This document shows positions 32,096-42,590 of a stretch of 64,000 nt of DNA, piece after piece (the first letter of the stretch is position 1; each line of letters opens with the position of its first letter). Both the position numbers and the translations under genes were made by a program. The DNA lies in contig CAUYUJ010018888.1 in NCBI GenBank assembly GCA_963575745.1, positions 129,017-193,016 of the forward strand. The letters are read 5' to 3'. Source of the DNA: Prorocentrum cordatum (Eukaryota > Sar > Dinophyceae > Prorocentrales > Prorocentraceae). The notes under the pieces are model-generated. The model searched no databases, had not been told where the DNA came from, and was given only the letters and a program-made list of their open reading frames with translations.

Positions 32096-34863
32096 GGGGA
32101 GGAGCTCTTGCAGCGACCCCCGAGGTGCGGGTGCGGCTGCGTGCGCCCGGCTTCCGCAGCTGTCGCTGCTCCTGCCACCGGGGGGGGCCCTTTGGGGACA
32201 CCGCAGCGGGCTCGTGGCGTCCGCCCCCAACGGCCAGGGCCACACCCTTGAAGCACGCGTGATGGCGTAGCGGACATGCACAAGGGCTCCCACGAGGGCG
32301 CGAAGTTATTCGCGCTTCGCGGTCCTCGTTCCTTCTTCCCCCTCCTCCTCGTCCTCCTTTTCGCCCTTGGGGGGGGGCGGCGCGAGAGCGGGAGGTTATT
32401 CGAGTTTCGCGGAGCGCGAAGCGCGAAGTTGGGAGCCCTAGATGCAGTGGAGGCTCAGGCCAAGAAACACCTTGCTTGCTTCCAGGGTGCCCTGGGTTTC
32501 TTGGGTTTCGATGGTGTTGCCGTGGGAGGCGTGACGTTCCCAGGCCAAAAATCAATGGACGTTCCGGAGTCTCAGGGTTGGGTTTCTTGTGGAAGGTGGT
32601 CGGGCCTCCAGTGTGTCTCTTGCTGTGCGAAGTGCTGGACGTTTCGGAGGCAGCTTGCAGCTTGGAGCTACACACAGTGGAGAGCCGTGCGGAGAGGAGG
32701 GGGAACCAGAAGGGAGGGAATCGGAGGAGCTGGAGGAGGAGAGGGAGGGATAGAAGGGGGGAGGAGGAGACGGAAGAGCAGGTTGAGCAGGATGAGGACG
32801 GAGGATGACGTGGAGTATGATCCAGAAGGAAAGAGAATGATCAGGAGGCTTACCACAGGATGAGGAAGACGTTCTGGGACAGGTTGTCACTTGCAAAGGA
32901 ACAACATCGCCCAGCAGTTGGTCAACAGTAGCAACACTCCTAAAGGCCAACACTCATTTGACACTAGGTGCTATGGGGTTCATCCATGGGAAGGTTGAAT
33001 ACTTGATATACGCATGGGGTTTGATGATGGTGCTGGTCCATGGGGAACTTTCGGCCAAGCTTCGAGAATGCCCTCGGTTCGAGACTGGCAGCCGGCGGCT
33101 GGCCATTGAGTAGTGGGGATCGCGCCCTGCCCGACCATAAACCGTCCTGGGGTGTTGTGGAGGGCGCGCGGCCTACCGCAAGGGAGGGCCTGCCCAACAG
33201 ACAGCTGGAAAACCACAGGGCTGGAGCAGGCAGCAAGAAAGCCGGACGGGCCCAGCAGAACGCAAGCTCACCAGTCACCAGACGGCCTGAACAGATAGCC
33301 AGCATACCAGGCGGCCTGAACACACAGTTGGAAACGACAGCTGGGACACCTGGGGGCCTGATCCGACAGCTGGAAATCGATACAGGACAACTGCCACATT
33401 TATGTTGAGGATGAAAGGCCTGCGTGCCTCTTATTACACGCTCTCATGCCACGCAGTTCGAGGAAGCGTTCGTGGCGGCAAGCCGTGCCTCGGCTAAAAC
33501 CAAGTAAGCACGTTTTTGATGGAGGAGGAATAGTATGAGAAAGGAACAGGGAAGAGGCAGGAAGGATGACGAGCATGGGGAGGAGGGGAGAAAGGAGGGA
33601 AGGTGAGGGATATGATGGATGAGGACCAGGAGGGACGAGGCAAGAGGAGGAGGAGGAGGAGGAGGAGGAGGAGGAGGAGGAGGAGGAGGAGGAGGAGGAG
33701 AAGGAGGAAGAGTTTGAGGAGCAGGAGGAGCAGGAGGAGCAGGAGGTGGTGGAGGGAGGAGGAGAGGAGGAGGAGGAGGAGGAGGAGGAGGAGGAGGAGG
33801 AGGAGGAGGAGGAGGAGGAGAACGAGGAGGTGGAGGAGCCAGCGGACCTCCGCACGCGGTGCCAGCCTCCTTTGCTCTGTGAGTGTCGAGTGGCACGAGG
33901 TTCTAGGCAAAAGGACAGGAAACTGCCTCCACATGCCCAAAACGCAGACACCCGACAGTAGTTGCTCAATCCGCGGTTCCAGAGCTCCCGACCCCTTGCC
34001 CAGGGGGCGTTATTCGTGACGGGTCAGTTCTTGATTGTCTTCGGGTTCGAAATCGTGAGTCAGAAATTAATTCAAGTGGTTTGCGCCATTCCGCCGACTC
34101 CCAGAGGAGAAACGAAGTCCACTTGTGGGGCCTCTTGCCTCTTGGAAACCGTTTGAGGGGCCTATTGGGACAACTTCCGGGCCTCTTGAAGCCTCTTGTG
34201 GGTCTGTTGGGCGCCTGCTGGCGGTTGGGGCGGAGGGCCCGAAATGGAAGTTCGAGATCCCCCTCTTGGGGCCCTTTTGGGACCCTCGTGGGCCATCTTG
34301 GACGCCTCTGGGGCCCTTCTGGGGCTCTCTTGGGCCGTCTTGGGTATTGGGGCCCTCTTGGGGATCTTTCTGGCCGTCCAGGAGCGATCTTGGGGGCCTC
34401 TTGAACCTCTTGGACGCTGTTGACACCAAAAGGGTGAATGCTGAAAATGCAAGTGTTCCTTTGGAATGGGGGCGATTCGGGCCTCGAGCTCTCTGGGGAC
34501 GTCTAGGAAGCTTTTTGGACCGTCTTGAGGCTATCCTTGTTGTTTCTGAGGTCTCCGTGGCATGCTGGAGCCCAACTTGAGCAGACTTTGATGGAATCTT
34601 CGGCATCTTGGAGGCCGCGGGATGTCGAAATTCAGGCTCCCGAGGCCCCGGGGGAGCGCTGAGGACCCCGGAGACCCCCTTTCCGTGGGGGAGGGGGAGG
34701 ACAGCCAGTCATCTCACACGCCTTTGCACCCCCAGCAAGCCCCTGGGCGAGCGAAGCCACTGGTAATTAGGCGGCCAGAGGCGCGGGCGCCCGCTGAGAG
34801 CCGCAGGCCGCTGGTGTGGGCCTGCTCGGCGGCGTCCTTAAGGGGAGGGCCAAGCAGGTACCA
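32096..34863. other. Deacetylase intron I-J upstream of the LINE
   Basis: Contains (GGA)n at 33640-33840, imperfect repeats of GACAGCTGGAAA / GGCGGCCTGAAC around 33195-33385, and a GGGGCCTCTTG/GGCCCTTTTGGGAC repeat region at 34120-34620 related to 11700-11840. No gene recognised. Confidence 0.5.
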
Positions 34864-34936
34864 GCAGGCTCCTCCTCCTCCTCCTCCTCCTCCTCCTCCT
34901 CCCTCCTCCTCCTCCTCCTCCTCCTCCTCCTCCTCC
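34864..34936. repeat. (CTC)n tract, left flank of the LINE
   Basis: Pure CTC with one CCC interruption, directly abutting the spliced leader. The same triplet tract resumes on the far side of the LINE. Confidence 0.9.
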
Positions 34937-34958
34937 TCCGTAGCCATTTTGGCTCAAG
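34937..34958 (+). other. Dinoflagellate spliced leader sequence in genomic DNA
   Basis: TCCGTAGCCATTTTGGCTCA followed by AG is the complete 22-nt leader (first base degenerate D, here T) with no mismatch. In dinoflagellates this is added to nuclear mRNAs by trans-splicing, so its presence at the 5' edge of the LINE means the integrated template was a mature mRNA. Confidence 0.95.
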
Positions 34959-35098
34959 ATGCCTAGTTCCGCAGGGGAACAAGTGGATACCGCTAGTCCG
35001 CGGCCAGTGCCAGGGCTCTTGAGCCCGACAGCTTTGTTCAACTCTCCGTGTGCCTCCTGCCGCCCGCAGGTGAGCTTTCTCTGTTCCTCAGCTCGTCC

Positions 35099-36307
35099 AT
35101 GGCGCCTCCGCAGCAGCGCAGCGCCTACGTCAAGTGCTACTCCTGCTCGTATGCCTGGAACTGGAAGACCAAGCAGACGTGCTACTGGTGTAGCAAAGCC
35201 TTGGCGCCGTGGACAGATGCCCCGCCTCCGGTTCAAGGAGCATGGGCGGCCCGCGTCACAGCCGCAGCCCAGGCCGAGTCCAACTGCAAGGGAGGATGGG
35301 AACCGTGGTCTTCATGGCCCAAGTCCCGCCGCCGCCGCAGCAAGGGCAACGGCAAGGACCAAGAGGACGACTGGTGGGCCAGCAAGAACGACACCCCCAA
35401 GGCTCGCTCCGCAGAGGACATCCTGGCGGAGCTCCAGGCGATCGCCCCCCACATCGACAAGGCAGCCATCGACGGCATCAAGTCGCAGATTCCGCCGCCC
35501 CAGCCGCAGAAGCCAGCCGACCTCAACGACATCTACAGCCGCGCCCAGGCTACGGAGCGCCGCTGCAAGAACAACCTGGAGAGGCTGCTCGAAAGCGAGC
35601 AAAAGGCGCTCAGCTGGTACACCGAGCGCAAGCAGGCGTCGGAGGAGGCCGCCTACAAGTTGGCAGAAGCCCAGGCCGAGGCCCAAGCGGCTCTCGATGC
35701 ACTCCAAGCCGCTCGCAAGGGCGGCACAGCTACTCCCACGCCGTCGCAGCAGAACCCGACGTTCAACCTCACCAGCCTCCTCGAGGACGGCGACATATCC
35801 ATCGAAGCGGGTTCGGCGTTCGATCTCCAAGGCCTCGACATCGACGACAGCGACCGCCAAGCTTGGGAATCCCTCCAACAGCGCTTCGCCACGGAGCTCA
35901 AGGCCAAGGTCACGGAGCTCTTCGGCAACACCGCCAGCCGCATCAGCCAGCTCCGCGCAGAGGCCAGCACCATGCGCACGCGCTTCGCCTCCAAGCGACA
36001 GCGGTCTGACGAAGATGGACACGCCAGAGAGGGAGGTGGACCACCGCCCGCCGCCTCGGCTGCAGCAGGCGAACCCCCAGCGGCAGCCGCAGCGGACGCT
36101 GAGGGCACTGCGGCCTCTTCGCCAGCGGCGCCAAGCGATGAGCCTCCCGCACCTGCTGCTGGCGCTACTTCTGACGGCAGCTATGCCACACAGCCTGTAC
36201 CAGCGATCAACAAGGACCCCGACCTCGAAGACAAGGCACAGAAGATGCTCAGCCAGGTGCGCAAGCCCACTGCGACCGCCGCGGCTGGAGCGCAGCAGCC
36301 TCTTTAG
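35099..36307 (+). CDS. LINE ORF1: zinc-finger and coiled-coil RNA-binding protein
   Basis: A 402-residue product from the first ATG in frame (CCATGG context). Residues 11-31 have CYSC...TCYWC, a four-cysteine zinc ribbon. A region around residues 100-215 is rich in Glu/Ala/Lys heptad-like sequence (AEDILAELQAI, ERLLESEQKAL, EEAAYKLAEAQAEAQAALDA). The C-terminus is Ala/Pro-rich. ORF1 proteins of LINEs bind the element RNA; that role is inferred from position and motifs. It overlaps, in another frame, an unusually long stop-free stretch of the pol frame. Confidence 0.8.
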   Translation: MAPPQQRSAYVKCYSCSYAWNWKTKQTCYWCSKALAPWTDAPPPVQGAWAARVTAAAQAESNCKGGWEPWSSWPKSRRRRSKGNGKDQEDDWWASKNDTPKARSAEDILAELQAIAPHIDKAAIDGIKSQIPPPQPQKPADLNDIYSRAQATERRCKNNLERLLESEQKALSWYTERKQASEEAAYKLAEAQAEAQAALDALQAARKGGTATPTPSQQNPTFNLTSLLEDGDISIEAGSAFDLQGLDIDDSDRQAWESLQQRFATELKAKVTELFGNTASRISQLRAEASTMRTRFASKRQRSDEDGHAREGGGPPPAASAAAGEPPAAAAADAEGTAASSPAAPSDEPPAPAAGATSDGSYATQPVPAINKDPDLEDKAQKMLSQVRKPTATAAAGAQQPL

Positions 36308-36398
36308 CCGCCTACAACCCGACCCTGGACGGAATGGTGAGACGGGACGCCTACCGTCAGAGACCAAGAGCTATGACAACCCACCGATCATCAATACA

Positions 36399-39300
36399 AT
36401 GGACGCAGTCCTCGACCCGTTCGACGAGCTGGCCGAGTTGGACGCCCACATCGACTTCGCAGTCACAGATCAGTACGCTACCGCCCCGCCCGAGACGCTG
36501 TCCTCGGTAGGGGGCGATGAGGCGGCACAGTCCGTCGACCCCGTGGCATGGGACCCAGGGCAGCCGCAGCGTGATGCGCGCGCCGACCCTGATGCCGCTC
36601 CGCCCGAGACGCTGTCCTCGGTAGGGAGCGATGAGACGGCCCAAGCTGTCGACATGCATGTGGCACAGGAACCAGGGGAGCCTTCGCCAAAGGCAAACCC
36701 TGATGCCGCCCCGCCCAAGACGCAGTCCTTGGTAGGGGGCGATGAGATGGCGAAAGCTGTCGACATGACCGCAGGGAAAGGCTCATGGAAGCCCAGCAGC
36801 CCGAGAGCCGACCCCAGACCCGCCTACCAAGACGAATGCCCTACGAAGCCCACGCTGTCAGATCACTCCCTGTTCTTCTCCAACATTACTCAGTGGGGGC
36901 CACAGTCGGAGAAATGGCTGGCAGGGCCAGGCAAACAATATCAGATGGTAGCATTGGTTGAAACGCACATCTCGCCTGGAAAAGCGCCGCTCATCTACGA
37001 CAAGCTAGCAGCGGACGGTTGGAGGATATCATCGACTACGGCCACGCCTACCAGCAGATCAGACGGAGGCAACACGGGTGGCGAGATCATCCTTTCCAGG
37101 TACCATGTCCAGGCCACCACGTTCAACCACCTCCGTGACCTTGCCATCTCCCAGCGCAGGCCCGACCCGTGCCGCGGCTTCGCGCCCATGGTATGGCGCA
37201 GACGCTCTGGCAACCTGGTCGTTATTGCAGCGCATCTGGAACCCCACAGGCAGATCGAGGGTGCAGTGCACGATAAGCTACTTTCGCTGGGAGCCTTCGT
37301 TACTATGCTCACGGACCCTTGGATCATCCTGGCCGATTGGAATATGACACCTGAGCAGCTCGCAGCGACAGAGTGGCTCGCCAAATGGAATGCTACCATC
37401 GTGCGAGCGCCTGGACCCGCCACGTGCGACAAGGGCCAGGGACTCACGCTTGATTTCGCATTGGTCAAGACTGGCATCGAGCACACGATCTCCATTCGCC
37501 AGTGCCCCACCGTACCCTGGGCCACCCATGTTGGCCTTGAAGTTCGAGCAGGCAGTGCAGACCCCTGGTGGTATCAGTCGATCCATACTCCCAGGGCATT
37601 CCCCACAGTGGACAGACCCAGGATCCCACCAGACCCCAACAGCAAGACCGCCATTAAGAAACGTAAAACAGCAGAAGCTCGAGCAGCACGCCTACGCGAT
37701 CTACCTCCTGAGCTCCAACAAGCAGCAGCACAACTCCAGCCACAAGACGAGCCCGCAGCACAGGTACCTATCCCTTATGCTATCCCGATGGACTTGTGGG
37801 AAGAACAATGGCAGGAAGCGGTACCCACACGTTGTAAGCAGCCTCACGCGCACTTCGCGTACAGACACTGGGTGCGCGACGCCGACGACCTCAACCTCAA
37901 GTACGCCAAATGGGTCACGGCGCTCGAGAACACCATGATCAGCCACCACCAGATCGACCCGAAGGAAGCCGCAGCATACACAGGCCGAGCCCAAGGCTAC
38001 CAGTTATCTTGGAAGAAGACAGCCGCCGCCCCAGGCCGCGTACACGTACGTGACCCTCAGTCGGAATGGTGGGCAATCACGCTCACCCTCATCAAGCGCT
38101 ACGCTGCGCTTCACGACAAGCCCAAGCACACAGCGCTCATGCAGCAGCAGGCCTCCATCATCCAGCAGCGCGCGGACCACTTCAACACTCACATGCACGA
38201 CCTCCAGTTCGAGAAGGATGAGGACACCATCTTCCGCTGGTTTGCACTCCTCTGGGCCCCGCACTTGGACAAGGATGACACCGACGACTTGGTCACTATT
38301 ACCGCTACTTGGGCCTCCAGAGCGCTCTCCGCCGCCCTCGCCAAGTCCAAGAGGGCCTACGGGGCTTGGCTCGCCAAGCAATGGAAGCACCGCCCTGGAG
38401 TACTACACGCCCATGTCAAGCCAGCGCCCGTACGTCACATCGAGGCCTACACGACCAACCTGACCATCGCCGACCCCACCGTTATCATGGACAACAAGAA
38501 GCAACAATGGCAACAAGTATGGCAAGCCACCGAGACCCCCGACGACATCCTACAGGCCCTGCCAAAGGCCAAGGCAGCAGCCGCTCGTCAACCGCTCGAG
38601 CCCATCACAGCCGAGATCGTACACCGCTTTCACGGCCGCATGCCACCCAGTAAAGCACACGGAGTTGACGCCCTAGGGCCTCGCGACCTCCATCGACTAC
38701 CAGAACCAGCAGTCGAAGCTTATGCAGATATCCTCAACTCAGTAGAGCAAGCAGGCATCTGGCCACTACAAATTTCAGGCACTATTGCAGCTCTCGCCGC
38801 CAAGAAGTCTGGAGGCGACAGGGTCCTCGGCATGCTACCTCATATGGCCAGACTCTGGTCTCGCATTAGATCGACTGCATCGGCAGCCTGGACGCAAGGA
38901 CTGGACGACTTTTGGACTACAGCCATCAAAGGCTCCTCAGCTCTCCAAGCCGCCCTACATAGGGCCTTGTTAGACGAGACAGCCTCAGCACTTGGCATAC
39001 AGTCGGCAACCTTGCTATTAGACATCCAGAAGTTCTACGACAATATTAAGCTCGCCAACCTCATCATGGTCGGCCTCAACTGCGGCTTTCCCCCCATCAT
39101 TCTATTACTGGAAGTGCAGCTATACATGGCGCCCAGATTCTTGCGCAGTCGACAATGGGTGAGTATGCCTATCTTCGCCTCCAAAGGCATCATTGCAGGC
39201 TCCCCTCACGGCACCACCTTGGCACGACTCATTTTACTACCAATTCTACGGCAAGCCCAAGCGCAGGCAGAGCTTGCCCAGATGTGGACCTTCGTAGACG

Positions 39301-39755
39301 ACACTGTTCTTCGAGTCGAAGGAGTCCTACGTGCTCTACAGAAGCACCTCCCCCGTGCCGCCAAGACGCTCTGCGACGGTTTAAAGGAGTTCGAGCTGCC
39401 TGTCTCAGACAAGACTGTCCTCATCGGCTCCACCCCCAAGGTCCGCCAATCGCTAGCCAAGAAGATGCGGCAGTACGACATCCCAGTTACTGCGACCGCC
39501 ACGGCCGTCGACCTCGGAGTTGACGCGGCAGCGGCTACTCGACGGGTACAAGCCAAAGCCAGGAAGCGACAGAGCTCAGCCACAGCTAGGTCCCAGAAGG
39601 AGTATTCGGACATCAGGTGCACGGCCTCGCTCGGCACGCTCTACTACGATGGCGGCGTCAGGCCGCCATTGCTGCCACGGGAGCAGCAGCGGGCCGATGC
39701 CTCACTTCCCTCCTCGGCGCCACCTTTGACGGCATGGACCCAGGAGTTTCCCTAA
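36399..39755 (+). CDS. LINE ORF2, part 1: endonuclease and reverse transcriptase
   Basis: From the ATG at 36399. Residues 28-140 hold three ~40-residue repeats of APPETLSSVGGDE type. An EEP-family endonuclease follows: FFSNITQWG, VALVETHIS, GGEIIL, VIAAHLEPH, ILADWNM, GLTLDFALV and WATHVGLEV are in the expected order. The reverse transcriptase has an LLLDIQKFYDNI motif A, IIAGSPHG and a catalytic MWTFVDDT box near 39283-39306. The frame ends prematurely: conserved sequence moves to the -1 frame at about 39.54-39.62 kb, and the remaining residues to 39755 are out-of-frame. The 36399 start is a choice, as the frame is open upstream to 34959. Confidence 0.85.
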   Translation: MDAVLDPFDELAELDAHIDFAVTDQYATAPPETLSSVGGDEAAQSVDPVAWDPGQPQRDARADPDAAPPETLSSVGSDETAQAVDMHVAQEPGEPSPKANPDAAPPKTQSLVGGDEMAKAVDMTAGKGSWKPSSPRADPRPAYQDECPTKPTLSDHSLFFSNITQWGPQSEKWLAGPGKQYQMVALVETHISPGKAPLIYDKLAADGWRISSTTATPTSRSDGGNTGGEIILSRYHVQATTFNHLRDLAISQRRPDPCRGFAPMVWRRRSGNLVVIAAHLEPHRQIEGAVHDKLLSLGAFVTMLTDPWIILADWNMTPEQLAATEWLAKWNATIVRAPGPATCDKGQGLTLDFALVKTGIEHTISIRQCPTVPWATHVGLEVRAGSADPWWYQSIHTPRAFPTVDRPRIPPDPNSKTAIKKRKTAEARAARLRDLPPELQQAAAQLQPQDEPAAQVPIPYAIPMDLWEEQWQEAVPTRCKQPHAHFAYRHWVRDADDLNLKYAKWVTALENTMISHHQIDPKEAAAYTGRAQGYQLSWKKTAAAPGRVHVRDPQSEWWAITLTLIKRYAALHDKPKHTALMQQQASIIQQRADHFNTHMHDLQFEKDEDTIFRWFALLWAPHLDKDDTDDLVTITATWASRALSAALAKSKRAYGAWLAKQWKHRPGVLHAHVKPAPVRHIEAYTTNLTIADPTVIMDNKKQQWQQVWQATETPDDILQALPKAKAAAARQPLEPITAEIVHRFHGRMPPSKAHGVDALGPRDLHRLPEPAVEAYADILNSVEQAGIWPLQISGTIAALAAKKSGGDRVLGMLPHMARLWSRIRSTASAAWTQGLDDFWTTAIKGSSALQAALHRALLDETASALGIQSATLLLDIQKFYDNIKLANLIMVGLNCGFPPIILLLEVQLYMAPRFLRSRQWVSMPIFASKGIIAGSPHGTTLARLILLPILRQAQAQAELAQMWTFVDDTVLRVEGVLRALQKHLPRAAKTLCDGLKEFELPVSDKTVLIGSTPKVRQSLAKKMRQYDIPVTATATAVDLGVDAAAATRRVQAKARKRQSSATARSQKEYSDIRCTASLGTLYYDGGVRPPLLPREQQRADASLPSSAPPLTAWTQEFP

Positions 39756-40855
39756 GGATCGAATTCATCGAGGCTTGGCTTCAGCACTGGATACGCCACC
39801 CGAGCACGCACGCCAGGATCATCAGAGCCTGGCCAAGGATCAAGACCACCTTGCTCGCCGCAGGCCCCAAGCTGTGGTGCAAGGTCAAGGGACCCACAGG
39901 CGCGGCCATCGCGACCCTGCTGGAGGCCAGTTGGGAGCCGACCTCAGCTACCACGTGGAGGCGTACGAAGGACGGCTACATTGAGGAGTGGAACCTCCCC
40001 CCTGCCGATGACCCTGACCTCCTCGACGCCGACATCCGCACAGTATTGCAGGACCTCAGCGAGGATTTACACAGGCTCCTCTGGACCCGGGCCGCTACGC
40101 ATGCCCATGGCGACACGCTGGCTGGAGGCGCAGACATGGTCACTATCCGCATTGAACAAAGGAGGTTCCTCGCAAACGGTGACTTCAGCGACTGGGCCCT
40201 CAACAACACCATCATCAGCGGAGGACAATGGACCAGAGACCGCCTCCACAACGCGGGCTACCAGATCGACAAGAATTGCGACCGATGCAGCGCTGGAGTT
40301 CCTGAAACCTTGTTTCACCGAATGTGGCAGTGCGAGGCGAATGTGGGACCCGAGTTTGAGGCCAGTGACAAGTTACTACCGCGAGCCGTGGCGGGGGTCG
40401 ACGCCGACCCCGCCTTGTGGCTCCGTGGCATTCCCTCTGTCGCTCTCACTACGCCCGCGTTCGAGCCATTGACTGGGAGGGACGGGTGGGAGTTTGTTGG
40501 TGCGGTGCGGGAGGGACTGCCGTCGTGGGAAGGAGCTCGTAACGCTGAGGGCGAGTTGTTTCTTTTTGGTGACGGGTCTGGCGGAGCCTTCTCCGACGAC
40601 GTCAGGCGACGGCGCGTTGGTTCTGGCCTCGCGGCCCTCCGATGGGACCCTCCCTCGGCCTCCTGGACCCTCCACGCGGGCCTCCTTGCCCCCCTCCCAG
40701 GCCCCCGCCAGACCGTCCCAAGAGGCGAATTGCACGCGTTTTGCCTGGCACTTGAGACGTGCCAGCAGGATTTCACGTTTGTTACAGATCACTTAGCCCT
40801 GCAGCGCGGTTGGCAGAATGGCAGATGTCTCAGACCAGGCAGCCTTAGGAGGTAA
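39617..40855 (+). CDS. LINE ORF2, part 2: RT thumb, zinc knuckle and RNase H (shifted frame)
   Basis: Continues the pol protein in another frame. It encodes VHGLARHALLRW, a long helical connection, CDRCSAGVPETLFHRMWQC (a CCHC knuckle typical of LINE C-termini), then an RNase H fold with LFLFGDGSGG (first Asp), PRGELHAFCLAL (Glu) and FVTDHLALQRG (second Asp). The fold is interrupted again at about 40.82-40.86 kb. The junctions could be indels, assembly errors or recoding sites; no slippery site is obvious. Confidence 0.8.
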   Translation: MHGLARHALLRWRRQAAIAATGAAAGRCLTSLLGATFDGMDPGVSLRIEFIEAWLQHWIRHPSTHARIIRAWPRIKTTLLAAGPKLWCKVKGPTGAAIATLLEASWEPTSATTWRRTKDGYIEEWNLPPADDPDLLDADIRTVLQDLSEDLHRLLWTRAATHAHGDTLAGGADMVTIRIEQRRFLANGDFSDWALNNTIISGGQWTRDRLHNAGYQIDKNCDRCSAGVPETLFHRMWQCEANVGPEFEASDKLLPRAVAGVDADPALWLRGIPSVALTTPAFEPLTGRDGWEFVGAVREGLPSWEGARNAEGELFLFGDGSGGAFSDDVRRRRVGSGLAALRWDPPSASWTLHAGLLAPLPGPRQTVPRGELHAFCLALETCQQDFTFVTDHLALQRGWQNGRCLRPGSLRR

Positions 40856-41720
40856 GAATAAGAATGGGGATCTCTGGCTGAGAATTCGGCACCTCGTGCA
40901 GGATCGACCTGGCGGCGGCTCCTCGGTCACGGTGCTCTGGACCCCATCTCACGCCGATCCCCAGACTTTGCATGGTTTCCAAAAATTTCTTGCTCTCGGC
41001 AACCAGCAAGCCGACGAGCTCGCGGGAAGCGCGGCCCACAAGTCGGCCACCCTTGCCCTCCCGCCTGTCCCCAGGACCGATGAATACGACGCTATCGCAG
41101 CCATTGTCCGTCAGAGGGCACGACTGATCCTACGTTCCTTAGGCAAGAATTCAGAGCCTCGAGGACTGTGGCCAGAGAGGCAACCCACCCAGGAGGCAGC
41201 CCCTCGTTCTCTGTTGCAGACCGCGATCGCGGCTTCTCAGCACAAATTCGAGCGGTGTGCAGACAAATGGCGATGCTCTGCCTGCCTCATCATCGTCGAC
41301 GCTTGCCACGTTATTCCTGCTGCCGCCACGGAGTGTGCACCGCCTTGCCCCCTTCCCGAGTTTGCTGCGTGTGGCGAGGTGCTGTGGTCGCGGGGTCCCC
41401 GCGTGATCAGTGGCAAGGCGATACACCCCTCCCACATGTTGGCCACCATCCCCAAGTGGCAAATGTTCTTCTGTGTGAAGTGCGGCCACACGGCCACGCA
41501 CCAGGTTAAAAGCCTACTTTTGCCTTGCCCTCTCTCCCACCAAGTGGGAGAGCGCAGGGCCCTGGGACCCACTGGCAAAGGCTTCGAAAACCTCAGCAGG
41601 ATCAGGCGAGGCCTCCACCCGTCCAGATCGGGTCCCAGCAAGTCAGTTCTAGAGGCTTTGCACGTTTCGGCAGCCGAAGCCGCGATCGGTTCCTACGCGG
41701 CGGGTGCTGCCTCCGAGTAA
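40818..41720 (+). CDS. LINE ORF2, part 3: end of RNase H and cysteine-rich tail
   Basis: Returns to the frame of part 1. VTVLWTPSHADPQ and GNQQADELAGSAA supply the last RNase H residues (His and Asp). A cysteine/histidine-rich tail follows (WRCSACLIIVDACH, FFCVKCGHTATH, LLPCPL), then RIRRGLHPSR and a stop at 41718-41720. The tail probably forms a zinc-binding nucleic-acid module. Confidence 0.8.
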   Translation: MADVSDQAALGGKNKNGDLWLRIRHLVQDRPGGGSSVTVLWTPSHADPQTLHGFQKFLALGNQQADELAGSAAHKSATLALPPVPRTDEYDAIAAIVRQRARLILRSLGKNSEPRGLWPERQPTQEAAPRSLLQTAIAASQHKFERCADKWRCSACLIIVDACHVIPAAATECAPPCPLPEFAACGEVLWSRGPRVISGKAIHPSHMLATIPKWQMFFCVKCGHTATHQVKSLLLPCPLSHQVGERRALGPTGKGFENLSRIRRGLHPSRSGPSKSVLEALHVSAAEAAIGSYAAGAASE

Positions 41721-41849
41721 ATTGTGAGGCCAGGGGGGCCTGTCGCGGTGTGCCGTGGGATGTCGCCCCCCACGGCCCTCCGAGAAATATTGGATGGCCC
41801 CCCTGGCATCTCTGGGTTCTGAACGGACTACGTCCGATTGCTCCACTCC

Positions 41850-42032
41850 ACTCCACTCCTCCTCCTCCTCCCCTCCTCCTCTCCTCCTCCTCCCTCCTCC
41901 CTCCTCCTCCCTCCTCCCCCTCCTCCCTCCTCCTCCTCCCTCCTCCCCCCTCCTCCTCCTCCCCCTCCCTCCTCCTCCTCCTCCTCCTCCTCCTCCTCCT
42001 CCTCCTCCTCCCTCCCCCCTCCTCCTGGCAGC
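41850..42032. repeat. (CTC)n tract, right flank of the LINE
   Basis: CTC/CTCC repeats, the same strand sense as the left flank at 34864-34936, as expected if the LINE split an existing array. A second short array is at 42408-42459. Confidence 0.9.
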
Positions 42033-42590
42033 TTTGGCAAGCGCCATTGTTGTAACAATCATATCGTCGGATTAGTGGGACGGGCGAAAAAGAGCCGGCG
42101 CTCGTTTTCTGCGATTCTGGAGGTTTGGGTTCTTCGTCCTCTTGCAAAGTAGACACCCCGGGCGTGTCTTGGGGTGTGCTCGGGCCAGCATGTCGAGGCG
42201 GGTTCGGCCACGGTCACGAGGCCCAACACGAGCCCAACGCGCAAAGCAGAACCATCGGACCCTCGAAGCTGCAGCCAAGACGTTAGAGCAAGGACGCGTT
42301 CGAGTTCATGCGGGGCTCTGGTTCTCGGACCTTTCCTCCGATCTGGGTCGGCGGCCCTGCTCTTGGCCGAGGCCCGCCGTGGCCAGAAGAGCCCCCTCCG
42401 CGCCTCCTCCTCTTCCTCCTCCTCCTCCTCCTCCTCCTCCTCCTCCTCCTCCTCCTCGCGTCCGCCGTGGTAGCACGACGACTGCAGGTCCTCGATCTTC
42501 CTTTTCCTCCCGACGAGCACCCTGGGCGACCCCTGGGGGGGGGAGGGCGCAGCAGGAGGAGGAGGACCGGCAGGTTGAGGGGCAGTAGCA
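42033..42590. other. Unassigned intron sequence
   Basis: Apart from the short CTC array no gene or element recognised. Confidence 0.3.

Larger units (their letters stand above)
34937..41849 (+). mobile_element. SL-tagged LINE retrotransposon
   Basis: Starts exactly with a spliced leader and ends at a (CTC)n tract, with a zinc-protein ORF, then an endonuclease-reverse transcriptase-RNase H ORF, then a ~130-bp 3' UTR. The 6.9-kb unit is collinear with a trans-spliced full-length mRNA, implying target-primed insertion of a complete transcript into a CTC array. The pol frame is broken twice, so this copy is probably inactive unless recoding is used. There is no poly(A) tail at the 3' end. It occupies the intron between deacetylase exons I and J. 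Confidence 0.88.

Noticed and set aside
35048-35098. Upstream GTG start for LINE ORF1
   Set aside because: Eukaryotic initiation is expected at ATG; 35099 has a CCATGG context and precedes the zinc ribbon.
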